Assembly: GCA_016285075.1 (NCBI GenBank)
Contig: JAEEQB010000015.1
Span: 21,954 to 85,953 of the forward strand
Direction: 5' to 3'
Source of the DNA: Prevotella sp.
GTDB lineage: Bacteria; Bacteroidota; Bacteroidia; Bacteroidales; Bacteroidaceae
DNA: 64,000 bases
This document shows positions 7,839 to 17,642 of this stretch, one piece after another; the stretch's first letter is position 1, and every line of letters starts with the position of its first letter. A model generated the notes under the pieces. It was given only the letters and a program-made list of their open reading frames with translations, had not been told where the DNA came from and made no database searches. The translations under genes and the position numbers were made by a program.

Positions 7839-8513
7839 ATGAAAAAAAACTGTACAGTTACGCTAACGAGATTCATTTCAGCTCTCATCATGATGCTTGC
7901 TGCCAGTATACAGATACAGGCACAATCAGCTGCGGTGCGTACCAATCTCGCTTATGACGCTACCCTTACGCCCAACCTGGGTGCTGAGGTGTGGGTCGAC
8001 TCTGTCTGGAGCATGAAGCTCGGTGCCGGTCTGCATGCCTGGGATCTGGACTCCCGTCCCCAACACAACAAGAAGCTGCGCCATTTCCTCTTCAGTCTTG
8101 GAGGGCGCCGCTACCACGGCCTGAAGCACGACACGCTCTGCATCTACGGCCACCGTCCCGACGGTACCTATGGCGTGGTGCGTGACTCGCTGGTCAACCG
8201 CAGCGCCCGCTACTTCGAGGTGAACGCCATCTACAGCCATTTCAACGTCAGCAACTTCAAGTTCCCCTTCGGCCTTTATAAGGATGTCAGGAACAAACGT
8301 CTGCAGGGCGACCTCATTGCGCTGGGTGGCAAGTACGGCTACAGTTGGATGCTCTGTCGCAACTGGGCCATTGAGGCCGAGGCTGGCATCGCTGTCGGCT
8401 ATGCCTGGTTCAAGGAGTACGACTGTCCCCACTGCGGCTCCTTCCTTGGTGATGGCGACCGCATCTTCCTCCTGCCGCAATTGGGAATCAATGTTATATA
8501 TATCATTAACTGA
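7839..8513 (+). CDS. DUF3575 family protein
   Basis: 224-residue predicted exported protein with a signal peptide ending near AASIQIQAQ. The mature part starts VRTNLAYDATLTPNLGAEVWVDSVWSMKLGAGLHAW and continues with alternating strands and glycine turns (LGGKYGYSWMLCRNWAIEAEAGIAVGYAWFKEYDC), ending in LLPQLGINVIYIIN. This suggests a small outer-membrane barrel and matches DUF3575, which is often found beside fimbrillin genes in Bacteroidales. The start is ATG 7839, because the in-frame ATG at 7785 falls on the promoter -7 region. A CPHCG pair near the C-terminus is notable. It is first in the fimbrial locus; the role is unknown. Confidence 0.82.
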   Translation: MKKNCTVTLTRFISALIMMLAASIQIQAQSAAVRTNLAYDATLTPNLGAEVWVDSVWSMKLGAGLHAWDLDSRPQHNKKLRHFLFSLGGRRYHGLKHDTLCIYGHRPDGTYGVVRDSLVNRSARYFEVNAIYSHFNVSNFKFPFGLYKDVRNKRLQGDLIALGGKYGYSWMLCRNWAIEAEAGIAVGYAWFKEYDCPHCGSFLGDGDRIFLLPQLGINVIYIIN

Positions 8514-8575
8514 TAATCAGAATCATAACAAATAAAAATCTTTAACTGATAAAAATAATAACAAATAAAAACTTT
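8506..8575. repeat. Two direct copies of an A-rich leader segment
   Basis: TTAACTGATAA...AACAAATAAAAA occurs at 8506-8541 and again at 8542-8575, ending just before the ATG at 8583. The duplicated A-rich leader may simply be slippage. Confidence 0.5.
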
Positions 8576-8582
8576 CAAAAGT

Positions 8583-10847
8583 ATGAAAAAGAACTTTATT
8601 TATGCCTTGATGGGTGCGATAGCACTGATAGGCGCGACTGGATTCACAAGTTGTTCCGAAGAGGACATGGTGGAGGTGAACCCAGGTTACAACCCTGAAA
8701 CAGGCGAGGTGCCGGTAGATTTTGTGTTCAATGTGTCGACAGGTAATACCGCTACGACGCGAATGAGTGATGCAAATACCCAGGCCACTCTAAGTCAGAC
8801 ATTCCGTGGCATTGATAACGTACAACTGATGTCTTTCAAGTTAGGAACAACTAATGATGGCAAGCATGTTGCTGATGGGCAAACGGCTCATAAAATGTTT
8901 GGATTAGGAACTATCCTAAATGCAGGCGAGTTAAAGCCTGCTAGTACTGTTGATGGTGAGACCAAATCCAGACGTGTTTTAGAGTTGTCCCTGCCTACGG
9001 AGACCAATGCCTTGATGTTTTGGGGAAAGGCAATTAAGGATGGGACTGATTTTCAAGAGGGAAAAGTGGATTTCTCTGTTCAACAGAATCTTGCGAATTG
9101 TGCCTTTAGTTTGATGAGGATTGTTCCTGCGGAATCTGAGGCTGAATTCCAGCAGTATCAGCAGCTGATAGCTGCAGTGTTGACGAAGATCGTTCAAACT
9201 AGTATTACTTCTGATGTTGTGTATGGTACTCCTACTCAAACTTTTTCAGGAGGAATGAAATGGTCTGACTATGCGACTGTGTCGGCTTCAGAAACAGGAG
9301 TTATAACAGCGATTGCCCCAAAGACAACGGATCCCGCTTCTCCTGCCTCAGGGCCATTGGATATGAGTCCAAAAGGAGAAATTCTCGCAGATGCTTTTGT
9401 TAAAATGAATAAAGTTTATACAAACGAACTCCGTGCAGGTTCTGCTTCAGATGTAGCGAGGATGATAGGCGACCTCTACAATGCAATTTATTCTGTAGCA
9501 TCAACGGATGCTACCTCTCTACAGGATGCTGTGGCTAAGAATGTTGGTTCTCAAATTATCCATAACATTAACCAGGTTTTCAAAAACGCGGATTCAAGTT
9601 GTGCGTGGGATACAGAAACGAGCAGCACTTTGACTGCAATAAAAGCTTTTGTGGGACTACCAGATAATACTGCAGGAATAAAACTGCACGAATTCCCTAC
9701 TAATTTCAATCTTCCGCTAGGGTCTGTTATATTGAATATTTTTCAAAATCCCACCACAAAGGAAGTTGAGTATTCTTATAGTGGAAGTATTCCGACTTAT
9801 GCCATGGGTGGTTCGTCTACAAGTACAGAGACAAATTTCAACCCTATGAACTATGTCTATCCTGCAGAACTCTGCTATTTCGGCAACAGTGCTGTTAGGG
9901 TAACAGACGATTCTCATGTTACTAGTGATTATCCAGATGGTGTGACGAATTGGGACAATCCTGACAAATGGATAGCAGGTGCGATGGGGGAAGGTTCTAA
10001 GGCATGGACTACAACGCATGTGTTGTCGACCACTCGTAGCGTGGCCATGAAGGATAATATCAATTATGGTACTGCTTTGTTGAAGACAACGGTGAGCTAT
10101 GGAGCTGACGAGATTGAGGATAATAATTATTATATCCAACATGAAAGGACTGGGGCTACAGAGCAAAACGCTAAGTTTAATGTAGGGACCAATAATGGAC
10201 TATTTACGTTGACAGGTATTCTCATAGGTGGCCAGGAAATGACGATGGGCTGGAACTATTTGGCGAAGGCTGGTGGTGCAGCTACATTTGGATATATGGT
10301 GTATGACAAGGATATACCTTCAGCTGCCATACCTACTACAGCACATCCATGTTATACCCTCCTTTGGGACAACTGGGATGAGAATAAAAAGGATGGTAAG
10401 CAACGTGACGTGTATGTAGCCTTAGAGTTCAAGAATAATTCCGGCAAGGACTTCTGGGGTGAACAGAACCTGATTCGTAATGGCGGTACATTCTATATCA
10501 CGGGTAAGTTGGATCCGAATAATCCTGCTGGTACGGATCTGTCATCAGATCTTAGCGCTGAAATCAGCTGGCCAACCAATTATGCCCTTCCGCCGTACAA
10601 TAACGATGGTAGCACAGTTAAGCAGCGTCGAGTTTTCATTCAAGACTATATGACAACCGCAAACTTCGTGCTCAATAAGTATTCTTTGCAACACGCCTTG
10701 GTGTCTGTACCAGACCTGCGTTCATCACAAATTTCACTAGGTCTTTCTGTAAACTTGGAGTGGACGACCGGTTTGAACTTCAATGATGTGATTCTTGGTG
10801 GCGATACTACAGGACATAATCCTCCTTCACCAACACCTGGACCTTAA
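8583..10847 (+). CDS. Fimbrillin-like lipoprotein, paralog 1
   Basis: 754-residue lipoprotein (lipobox FTSC, Cys24). It is the first of four large paralogs here. Shared landmarks are an N-terminal TTRMSD, FRGIDNVQLMSF, a central YVYPAELCYFGNSAVR, TRSVAMKDNINYGTALL, and the C-terminal strand motif ISLGLSVNLEWTTGLNF. The layout of lipoprotein signal, arginine-containing strand near residue 60 and final tryptophan strand fits P. gingivalis-type fimbrillins, which are cleaved by Rgp in some species, but I cannot name the exact family. Coding sequence is visibly more AT-rich than paralogs 2-4. It ends in a proline-rich tail (NPPSPTPGP). Confidence 0.7.
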   Translation: MKKNFIYALMGAIALIGATGFTSCSEEDMVEVNPGYNPETGEVPVDFVFNVSTGNTATTRMSDANTQATLSQTFRGIDNVQLMSFKLGTTNDGKHVADGQTAHKMFGLGTILNAGELKPASTVDGETKSRRVLELSLPTETNALMFWGKAIKDGTDFQEGKVDFSVQQNLANCAFSLMRIVPAESEAEFQQYQQLIAAVLTKIVQTSITSDVVYGTPTQTFSGGMKWSDYATVSASETGVITAIAPKTTDPASPASGPLDMSPKGEILADAFVKMNKVYTNELRAGSASDVARMIGDLYNAIYSVASTDATSLQDAVAKNVGSQIIHNINQVFKNADSSCAWDTETSSTLTAIKAFVGLPDNTAGIKLHEFPTNFNLPLGSVILNIFQNPTTKEVEYSYSGSIPTYAMGGSSTSTETNFNPMNYVYPAELCYFGNSAVRVTDDSHVTSDYPDGVTNWDNPDKWIAGAMGEGSKAWTTTHVLSTTRSVAMKDNINYGTALLKTTVSYGADEIEDNNYYIQHERTGATEQNAKFNVGTNNGLFTLTGILIGGQEMTMGWNYLAKAGGAATFGYMVYDKDIPSAAIPTTAHPCYTLLWDNWDENKKDGKQRDVYVALEFKNNSGKDFWGEQNLIRNGGTFYITGKLDPNNPAGTDLSSDLSAEISWPTNYALPPYNNDGSTVKQRRVFIQDYMTTANFVLNKYSLQHALVSVPDLRSSQISLGLSVNLEWTTGLNFNDVILGGDTTGHNPPSPTPGP

Positions 10848-10901
10848 AAAACTTGTGTCTCTAGGTTTAGTGAAAAGGTAAGTGATATAGAACAAAAGAC
10901 G

Positions 10902-12524
10902 ATGAGGTATCCGATAGGCATACAAAGCTTTGAGAAGATCCGCAATGGCGGCTACGTCTATGTGGATAAGACCGACTTGGTTTACGAGTTGGCTAAGGGA
11001 AGCATCTATTTCCTTAGTCGCCCGCGCCGTTTCGGCAAGAGCTTGCTTATCAGCACCTTAAAGGCTTATTTCGAGGGTCGGCGCGACCTGTTTGAGGGCC
11101 TGAAGATCATAGACTTGGAGCAGGAATGGCGACATTACCCTGTTGTGAGCTTCGACTTCAATCTTGGCGAGAAGGAGAATGCGAAAGGACTGAGGAGTTA
11201 CATCCTTAGCGTCATTGCCAAATACGAGGGTCAATATGCAATCTCTCCATTGAAAGACGAAGAGTCGAACGAGATTTCTTCCGATGTGAGCCTTCGCTTC
11301 AATCATCTCATCGAAGAGCTTCATCAGGTAACAGGACATCCAGTGGTAGTGCTTGTCGATGAATACGACAAGCCATTACTGGATTTGATAGATACTGGAG
11401 AGGCTGCCGACGAGAAGCAGATGGAGTCCAACCGCCAACTGCTGAAGAATCTCTTCTCAGTCTTCAAGGCTGCCGATGCCCATCTGCGCTTCGTGCTCCT
11501 TACGGGCGTTACCAAGTTCTCGCAGGTCACCATGTTCAGTGGTCTCAATCAGCCTGACGACATTTCACTATCCAACCGCTACGACACACTTCTCGGCATC
11601 ACCGAGCAGGAGTTGCATACGGTCTTTGCAGAACCTATACGAGAGCTGGCCAATTCTTTGGGAAAGAGTGAGGGGGATACGAAAGAGCTGCTGAAGAAAC
11701 GCTATGACGGCTACCACTTTAGCAAACGAATGAAGGATGTCTATAACCCCTTCAGCATCCTCAATACCTTCATCAATCTCGACATGAGGGACTACTGGTT
11801 CTCGTCGGGCACGCCATCCTATCTGGTTCGGCTATTGGGTAACACGCCTGAGGACATCATGCAATATACAGGTAAGAAATATACTGAACAGCTGTTCATC
11901 GATTACAAAGCCGATAGCGCTATGCCGCTGCCCATGATTTTCCAAGCAGGCTACCTCACCATCAAGGGCTATGACAAGGACTTCAATACCTATCTGCTCG
12001 ACTATCCCAACAACGAAGTCAAGCAAGGGCTCATCACCCTGCTGGCCAACGACTACCTACAGCTCAAAGGATTGGCAGTATCGTGGGTACAGAGGATCGT
12101 GACAGCTATGCGCGACGGTGACCTCGAACAAGTGCGGAAACTCCTCACCGCGTTCCTGGCTGAGACGCCCTACAGCATGAGGCCGAAGAAGGACAAGAAA
12201 GACCGTGAACTGTATTTCCACTATACGTTCTATCTGCTGATGCGACTCATCTCCTGCTATACCGTCTATACGGAGAAGCAGCTCTCAGAGGGACGGGCGG
12301 ACTGCATCGTGGAGACACAGGACTATGTCTACATCTTCGAGTTCAAACTCGATGGTACTGCCGACGAGGCCCTGCAGCAGATAGAAGACCGTGGTTATGC
12401 CAAGGCCTACGAGGCGGATTCACGCTATATATATAAGATAGGTGTAAGCTTCAGTAGCAAGACAGGCACCATAGAGGATTGGCGCTACGGATTAACACAG
12501 ACAGACACGGAAAGTGAAAAGTAA
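10902..12524 (+). CDS. AAA-ATPase-like / PD-(D/E)XK nuclease family protein
   Basis: 540-residue cytoplasmic protein of the AAA-ATPase_like plus PDDEXK_9 family, present in many copies in Bacteroidales genomes with no settled function. Walker A-like SRPRRFGKSLL is at 39-49, Walker B-like VVLVDEYDKPLLD near 150, and the C-terminal nuclease core has Asp467 (ADCIVE) and EFK at 480-482 followed by ALQQI. All key residues are present, so this copy looks intact. It sits inside the fimbrial gene series, 54 bp after paralog 1 and 16 bp before the anchor gene, which is an unexpected context. Confidence 0.9.
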   Translation: MRYPIGIQSFEKIRNGGYVYVDKTDLVYELAKGSIYFLSRPRRFGKSLLISTLKAYFEGRRDLFEGLKIIDLEQEWRHYPVVSFDFNLGEKENAKGLRSYILSVIAKYEGQYAISPLKDEESNEISSDVSLRFNHLIEELHQVTGHPVVVLVDEYDKPLLDLIDTGEAADEKQMESNRQLLKNLFSVFKAADAHLRFVLLTGVTKFSQVTMFSGLNQPDDISLSNRYDTLLGITEQELHTVFAEPIRELANSLGKSEGDTKELLKKRYDGYHFSKRMKDVYNPFSILNTFINLDMRDYWFSSGTPSYLVRLLGNTPEDIMQYTGKKYTEQLFIDYKADSAMPLPMIFQAGYLTIKGYDKDFNTYLLDYPNNEVKQGLITLLANDYLQLKGLAVSWVQRIVTAMRDGDLEQVRKLLTAFLAETPYSMRPKKDKKDRELYFHYTFYLLMRLISCYTVYTEKQLSEGRADCIVETQDYVYIFEFKLDGTADEALQQIEDRGYAKAYEADSRYIYKIGVSFSSKTGTIEDWRYGLTQTDTESEK

Positions 12525-12540
12525 ATAATAAAGAGTGAAA

Positions 12541-13662
12541 ATGAAGAGGTATATGACGATAGGCATGATGCATGACAGGGCTGAAAAGTTCTGCCAGGCT
12601 TTCCGTGTGTTTGTCTTTTTACCATTTTACGTTTTCATCTTCTTACCTTCACTCACTTCCTGTTCCATGATCGACGAGGATATGAGTGACTGCGAGCAGT
12701 CGAAGATTGACTACGAGCTGCGGCTCATCACCAACATCTCCACCGAGATAGAGACCCAGCTTGAGACCACTACCTCACTCTCTACCGAGGCCGACCTCCT
12801 GCTGGCCAAGGAACTCAGAAAACACCTGTCGAACGTCTTCACCGACTTCGCCCACGACGTAGACCTCTCATTCTACGACACCCGGGACGACTCGCTGCGC
12901 CTGCAGCACGACCAGCACATCATGGATGCCAACCAGGCCAGCTACACGCTCCACCTACCCATGCGTGAGTATATGCACTTAGCGGTGGCCAACATTGTCG
13001 ACGACCCGCTCATCAACCTAGTTCAAGACGAGCGTTGCCACACCTCACAGCTTCAACAGCGCGACAGGGATACCATCGACTCTCACAACACAGGCCTCTT
13101 CACGGCACGTCTGCCGATGAACGTGCTGGAAGGCGTGAACCAGAACTTCAACGTAAGGCTGTATATGGCCAACTGCGCCGCCTGCTTGGTCATCGACCCG
13201 CAAGGATACGACACCAAAAACATACAGGTCTACAGCACCGGATTTGCCACAGGCTTCAACATCTGTGACAGCGTATTCAGATATAGCCAACGGCCTCCAA
13301 TTGTGCGAACCACAAGATTGGAGACAAATGGCAACAAGATTGGATTCTGCTCCGTTTCCTTCCCCTCGCAGAATCTCAAGACACGTACAGTGATCGAGAC
13401 GGAAGAACCGTTTATCGCACAGCCAGGGGAGGAATCCATGTGGGAGTTCCGTGTCTACATACCCCAGCCTGGTAAGACCAGGACACGGGCTGATGAACAC
13501 GTGACCGAAACGATACTCTATATAAAGACCCCCCTCAAGTCAGGTCAGTTGATGATTATTGAGGGGAAGATCAATCCCGATGGCAGCGTGAGTGTCAAGA
13601 TGCCAGAGGTGAGCACCTCCGTGACGCTCGACTGGCAACCAGGATTAATTATTGGATATTGA
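12541..13662 (+). CDS. FimB/Mfa2-like fimbrial anchor lipoprotein
   Basis: 373-residue lipoprotein similar to the Mfa2/FimB anchor family, which fixes the fimbria to the outer membrane and limits its length. The signal core FLPFYVFIFLPSLTSC has Cys41. Typical features follow: an early Cys after an acidic stretch (DEDMSDCEQSKIDYELRLITNI), DVDLSFYDTRD, and LPMREYMHLAVANI. It ends in VSTSVTLDWQPGLIIGY, the same closing strand as the large paralogs. I start at ATG 12541; a GTG at 12535 is also in frame. The signal sequence is unusually long and encoded by TTTTACC/TTTTCAT-like repeats. Confidence 0.83.
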   Translation: MKRYMTIGMMHDRAEKFCQAFRVFVFLPFYVFIFLPSLTSCSMIDEDMSDCEQSKIDYELRLITNISTEIETQLETTTSLSTEADLLLAKELRKHLSNVFTDFAHDVDLSFYDTRDDSLRLQHDQHIMDANQASYTLHLPMREYMHLAVANIVDDPLINLVQDERCHTSQLQQRDRDTIDSHNTGLFTARLPMNVLEGVNQNFNVRLYMANCAACLVIDPQGYDTKNIQVYSTGFATGFNICDSVFRYSQRPPIVRTTRLETNGNKIGFCSVSFPSQNLKTRTVIETEEPFIAQPGEESMWEFRVYIPQPGKTRTRADEHVTETILYIKTPLKSGQLMIIEGKINPDGSVSVKMPEVSTSVTLDWQPGLIIGY

Positions 13663-13664
13663 AT

Positions 13665-15551
13665 ATGTGGTGGAAAAACGTACATAGGATCATGCTCTTG
13701 GGCGTAGGGCTGTTGGCGGTGTTGCTGACGGCATGTAGTTCCAGTGACGACCTGGATCCCAATGCTCCCGTACCGACGGTGAAGGCTCAGCTGAACTTCT
13801 CGCTGCCGGCACGTATTGTAGGCATACGCTCTGCCAAGACCACACGAATGACATCCGACGTGGTGCAGGAACATAGCGCAACCGATAATGAGAGTGACTA
13901 CTTCAGAGGCATCGACGATGTACACCTGCTCTGTTACGACCAATATCCGACAGCGACATCCGACAAGCTCGGCGGTGTGATTGAGATGAAGACCTCGGGT
14001 GGAGAGGTAAGCGAAGAGGTGACCGAGGAGGACTACTCGCTCTGCCAGGAGATCAGCATACCTGTAGGCACCAGCCACTTCGCATTCTACGCCAGTGCTG
14101 TTGAGGAACTTAACAATAATAATGAGGCAGGGGGACCGACTGTCAATCCTTATCCGACGCTGCATGATTGGCGAATGCACTTTGGTGTCATCGAGACCGT
14201 CGGTCTTGGCAAGAGCGACTATCATGGCAACAGCGGCATCCGCTTCAGACCTGTGCAGATCTGTCCTGAAACGGCTCCGTTGGGTGGCAGCACGAAAGGG
14301 CAGGCGCTGCTGGCGTTGCTCAACAACCTGATGAACATCACCGGCCCCGAGGCAGCCCCCGACGACAAGTGGGCCACGGTGAGCGATGCTTACTTGAACG
14401 AGGCCTACCAACGGATGACTCAGCTGACCACACTGTCATCGCATAACGTGCAGGTGATGCTGGGCTTCATCCTGAAGCTGATCCATCAGAAGGCGGCCGA
14501 CGATCCTACCGTGCCTGATGAGACGACACCGGGTCAGAAACTAAAGGCTGCCATTACTAAGATGATTACCGACCAATGTGAGGAGGGGAAGGAGCCAGAT
14601 ATAGAGAATGGCATCATCCAACTGAAGGAGCTGTATCAGGGTTTCCCTGCAGACATCCATCTGCCCGATGGTGCCGCACGCATCAAATGGAATACCACAA
14701 CGGGTGAGTTTGAAATACCCGACAAGCAAATTTACAGCAATGATCTCGAAGTGACCTCGGTCAATGACTATGCCTATCCCATGAACCTGCAGTATCAGGT
14801 GTTCTCCGATATCCTCGCCTCCGACAAGCAGGTGTTGTTTGCGGGGGAGGAAGGGACTGTATCAAAAGTCTACGATACCTGGGATGATCTGTTGGCACAG
14901 GGCTATGGGGCTGCCGAGACCACCGTCAAGAGAAGCACGCAGTCTGTAGCCATGGTCAAGCAGGTGCACTATGCCGTTGGCCGTCTCTGCATCAGCAGCA
15001 GAATCCTTAAGAGCAGTCTTCTTGACGCCAAGGGCCAGAGTGTCAGTGTAGGAGATGGGACTTTCACCCTCAAAGGCTATATCATAGGTGGACAACGCGA
15101 GGTGGACTATAATTTCCAGCCAGTGAGCACAAGCCGCACCTATGCCATCTACGACACGGATCTGAATGGTGGCATCCAGCCTATGGTAAGGGGTCTATGG
15201 ACTGAGCCTGACTATATCCTTGGACTTGGTACGAAAGCAGACCAGCCCATCCTGGTGGCGCTGGAATTAGTGAACAACGGTCCGACCTTCCAGGGTGCCG
15301 ACGGCACCATTGTCAAGGGAGCCACCTTCTACTTAGTAGCCAACATGAACCCGACGGAAGGCACGAACCACAGTGAGACGCTGAACCAGATATTCAGCAA
15401 GGACCGCAGCACGACGGTGAACATCACCATCACCAGCCTGGCCAATGCCACCTACGGTCTGCCCAATCTCGACATTCCCCGTCCCACACTTGGCCTGAGT
15501 GTCAACCTCGGCTGGGGTGAAGGACTCTATTTTGATGACACAGAACTATAA
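13665..15551 (+). CDS. Fimbrillin-like lipoprotein, paralog 2
   Basis: 628-residue lipoprotein (lipobox LTAC, Cys24). Family landmarks: TTRMTSDVV, YFRGIDDVHLLCY, IHLPDGAARIKWN, YAYPMNLQYQ, TQSVAMVKQVHYAVGRL, YIIGGQREVDYNF, ILVALELVNNG and the final GLSVNLGWGEGLYFDDTEL. I choose ATG 13665 over the TTG at 13659; it starts 2 bp after the anchor gene's stop, so it is likely translationally coupled. Proposed as a fimbrial structural or accessory subunit by context; not proven by a recognised domain. Confidence 0.7.
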   Translation: MWWKNVHRIMLLGVGLLAVLLTACSSSDDLDPNAPVPTVKAQLNFSLPARIVGIRSAKTTRMTSDVVQEHSATDNESDYFRGIDDVHLLCYDQYPTATSDKLGGVIEMKTSGGEVSEEVTEEDYSLCQEISIPVGTSHFAFYASAVEELNNNNEAGGPTVNPYPTLHDWRMHFGVIETVGLGKSDYHGNSGIRFRPVQICPETAPLGGSTKGQALLALLNNLMNITGPEAAPDDKWATVSDAYLNEAYQRMTQLTTLSSHNVQVMLGFILKLIHQKAADDPTVPDETTPGQKLKAAITKMITDQCEEGKEPDIENGIIQLKELYQGFPADIHLPDGAARIKWNTTTGEFEIPDKQIYSNDLEVTSVNDYAYPMNLQYQVFSDILASDKQVLFAGEEGTVSKVYDTWDDLLAQGYGAAETTVKRSTQSVAMVKQVHYAVGRLCISSRILKSSLLDAKGQSVSVGDGTFTLKGYIIGGQREVDYNFQPVSTSRTYAIYDTDLNGGIQPMVRGLWTEPDYILGLGTKADQPILVALELVNNGPTFQGADGTIVKGATFYLVANMNPTEGTNHSETLNQIFSKDRSTTVNITITSLANATYGLPNLDIPRPTLGLSVNLGWGEGLYFDDTEL

Positions 15552-15578
15552 TCGAAAAATATGAAATAATAATAAGGT

Positions 15579-17612
15579 ATGAAAAAGATTCAGTCAATCG
15601 CCTTGATGATGGCCATCGCCCTCACAGGCACAGTAGGATTCACGGCTTGCTCGTCAGAGGAGAAAATCGACGAGAACGTGGTGTTTGACAGCAACGGCAA
15701 CGCCGGTGTGAAGTCAGAGTTTGTTATTTCTATTCCCCGATCGGTGGTGCGGACAACCCGTATGAGTGACGAAGTTTCTCAGAGCGCAGGTACGGTAGCC
15801 CAGTTCCGCGGCATCGACAACATCAGCCTCATTTCTTTCAGCGAGACACCTACGGGAACGTCAGAGAAGAATACTGACATCATCAAACTGGAATACATTA
15901 AATCAAATGCACTGGGTAAACCCGGAGACATCAATTACAAGGTCTATACCGATGAGTTCGTGCCTGTCGGTACCAAGCATTTCATGTTCTATGGTAAGGC
16001 TGTCGATGTAACACCCGAGGTGGCCATCACCTCCATGGATGACAAGTTCACGTATGGCGTCGTCAATCCCACAGGTCTGACGGAAGCGACCTTTACCAAT
16101 CCTAACGGCGTCTCGTTCTCGCTGGAACAGATCGTTTCCAGTGATGCCCCGCAGGCAGGAGATGCAGCAGGACAGGCCATCGTAGCACTACTCACTGACC
16201 TTGCCAACACCACTACGAAAGCTACTCCTACAGACCCTGACGACAAGTGGAGTACCACGACCAACCTTTCGTTAGCTACACTCTACAAGAACTTCACCGG
16301 CCTGACAACGGCATCGTCAAACTCGTTGGCCGCTATTCTGAGCAGGCTCTATTTCTCAGCCGACCGTGTGCTGGCATCTGACCCCGCCCGTCCGTTAGCC
16401 ACCGCTATCAGGGCTAAGATCAGCGATGCTTGCTCATCGCTTACCGAGGGTTCTCCCGCTACGCTTAAAAGCACTTATACAGGCTTTCCCACCAACCTCG
16501 GCTTACCCGACGGAGCTGCCCGCGTGAGCTGGAACGGTAGTGAGTTCATCGATATTTCGGCCCAGTATTCGGAATCTTTCCATCAGAGACTTACCGACTA
16601 TCTCTATCCCGCTGCCCTGTGGTACTATGTCAGCACCCCATTGAAGGCCGCCGAAGTGAAGAAGTCAAACCAGTATGAATCTAAGAACACCTGGAAGGAG
16701 GTCATCGACAACATCTACCAGGATGCAGGAGATGCTGTGGAGGCTGGTACACAGTCTATCGCACTGAAAGACCCCGTGCAATACGGTGTAGGACGCGTGG
16801 AGACCAAGATCAAAATGCTTGAGGGCAAATTCTACGATGCCAACGGCAAGGAAGTGGACGTCACCAATGGCTTTACCCTCAAGGGCTTCTTGCTTGGCGG
16901 ACAGAACACTGTGGGCTACGACTTCTCGCCTACAACGGCATACGACGAGAACATGCCTATCTACGACCGTGCCGTGCCCTCTGGCATTACTGCACTATCA
17001 AACTCCACCACGTCAGCTAACCAAACCCTGGCATTGGAGACAAAGGCAGATCAGATCGTGAACGCTGCCTTGGAGCTGGTAAACAACGGAGCTGATTTCA
17101 TGGGTGCCGATGGTATTATTCCTGCCGGTGGTACTTTCTATCTGGCCGTAAAACTTGACCCCTCAAAAGCATCAAACTATAAATATACTGAGTTATTGGA
17201 CAAAATCGTCATCAAGGATCACGTCACCCAACTCACCGTCACCATCAAGAACGGCAAGCCACATGTTGAATACGTGAAGGATGATGGAGGTAAGCCCATT
17301 GGCATAGATGTAGACGGCGATGGCACACCCGATAATGTACCGATTGATATCGACGACGATGGCACGCCTGATACTTTCATTTCCGATCCTGACAAGGGCG
17401 GTCCCGGTTGGGATACCGATGGCGACGGTATTGTGGACGTTCCTGTATTGCCAGACCCCAATACGGGTGAATATCCTGACTCTCCCGACAATCCAGAAGG
17501 TCTTGGCGACGCCACGAACGGCATTCCCGACCTGAGCAGCCCCAGCATCGAGCTCGGCACCTCTGTCGACCTCGAGTGGCAGCAGGGTCTGATCCTGACT
17601 CCAAGCATATAA
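15579..17612 (+). CDS. Fimbrillin-like lipoprotein, paralog 3, with Ca-binding-type insert
   Basis: 677-residue lipoprotein (lipobox FTAC, Cys24). It shares TTRMSDE, FRGIDNISLISF, LGLPDGAARVSWN, YLYPAALWYYV, TQSIALKDPVQYGVGRV, FLLGGQNTVGYDF and NAALELVNNG with its neighbours and ends in GTSVDLEWQQGLIL. Unlike the others it carries an insert of about 100 residues before the closing strand (nt 17270-17510) with repeated DxDxDGxxD loops (DVDGDGTPDN, DIDDDGTPDT, DTDGDGIVDV), as in calcium-binding thrombospondin type 3-like loops. The insert could stiffen the subunit or make it Ca-dependent. Confidence 0.7.
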   Translation: MKKIQSIALMMAIALTGTVGFTACSSEEKIDENVVFDSNGNAGVKSEFVISIPRSVVRTTRMSDEVSQSAGTVAQFRGIDNISLISFSETPTGTSEKNTDIIKLEYIKSNALGKPGDINYKVYTDEFVPVGTKHFMFYGKAVDVTPEVAITSMDDKFTYGVVNPTGLTEATFTNPNGVSFSLEQIVSSDAPQAGDAAGQAIVALLTDLANTTTKATPTDPDDKWSTTTNLSLATLYKNFTGLTTASSNSLAAILSRLYFSADRVLASDPARPLATAIRAKISDACSSLTEGSPATLKSTYTGFPTNLGLPDGAARVSWNGSEFIDISAQYSESFHQRLTDYLYPAALWYYVSTPLKAAEVKKSNQYESKNTWKEVIDNIYQDAGDAVEAGTQSIALKDPVQYGVGRVETKIKMLEGKFYDANGKEVDVTNGFTLKGFLLGGQNTVGYDFSPTTAYDENMPIYDRAVPSGITALSNSTTSANQTLALETKADQIVNAALELVNNGADFMGADGIIPAGGTFYLAVKLDPSKASNYKYTELLDKIVIKDHVTQLTVTIKNGKPHVEYVKDDGGKPIGIDVDGDGTPDNVPIDIDDDGTPDTFISDPDKGGPGWDTDGDGIVDVPVLPDPNTGEYPDSPDNPEGLGDATNGIPDLSSPSIELGTSVDLEWQQGLILTPSI

Positions 17613-17642
17613 TATAAGGTATATTATTAAGTAGGTACGCGC

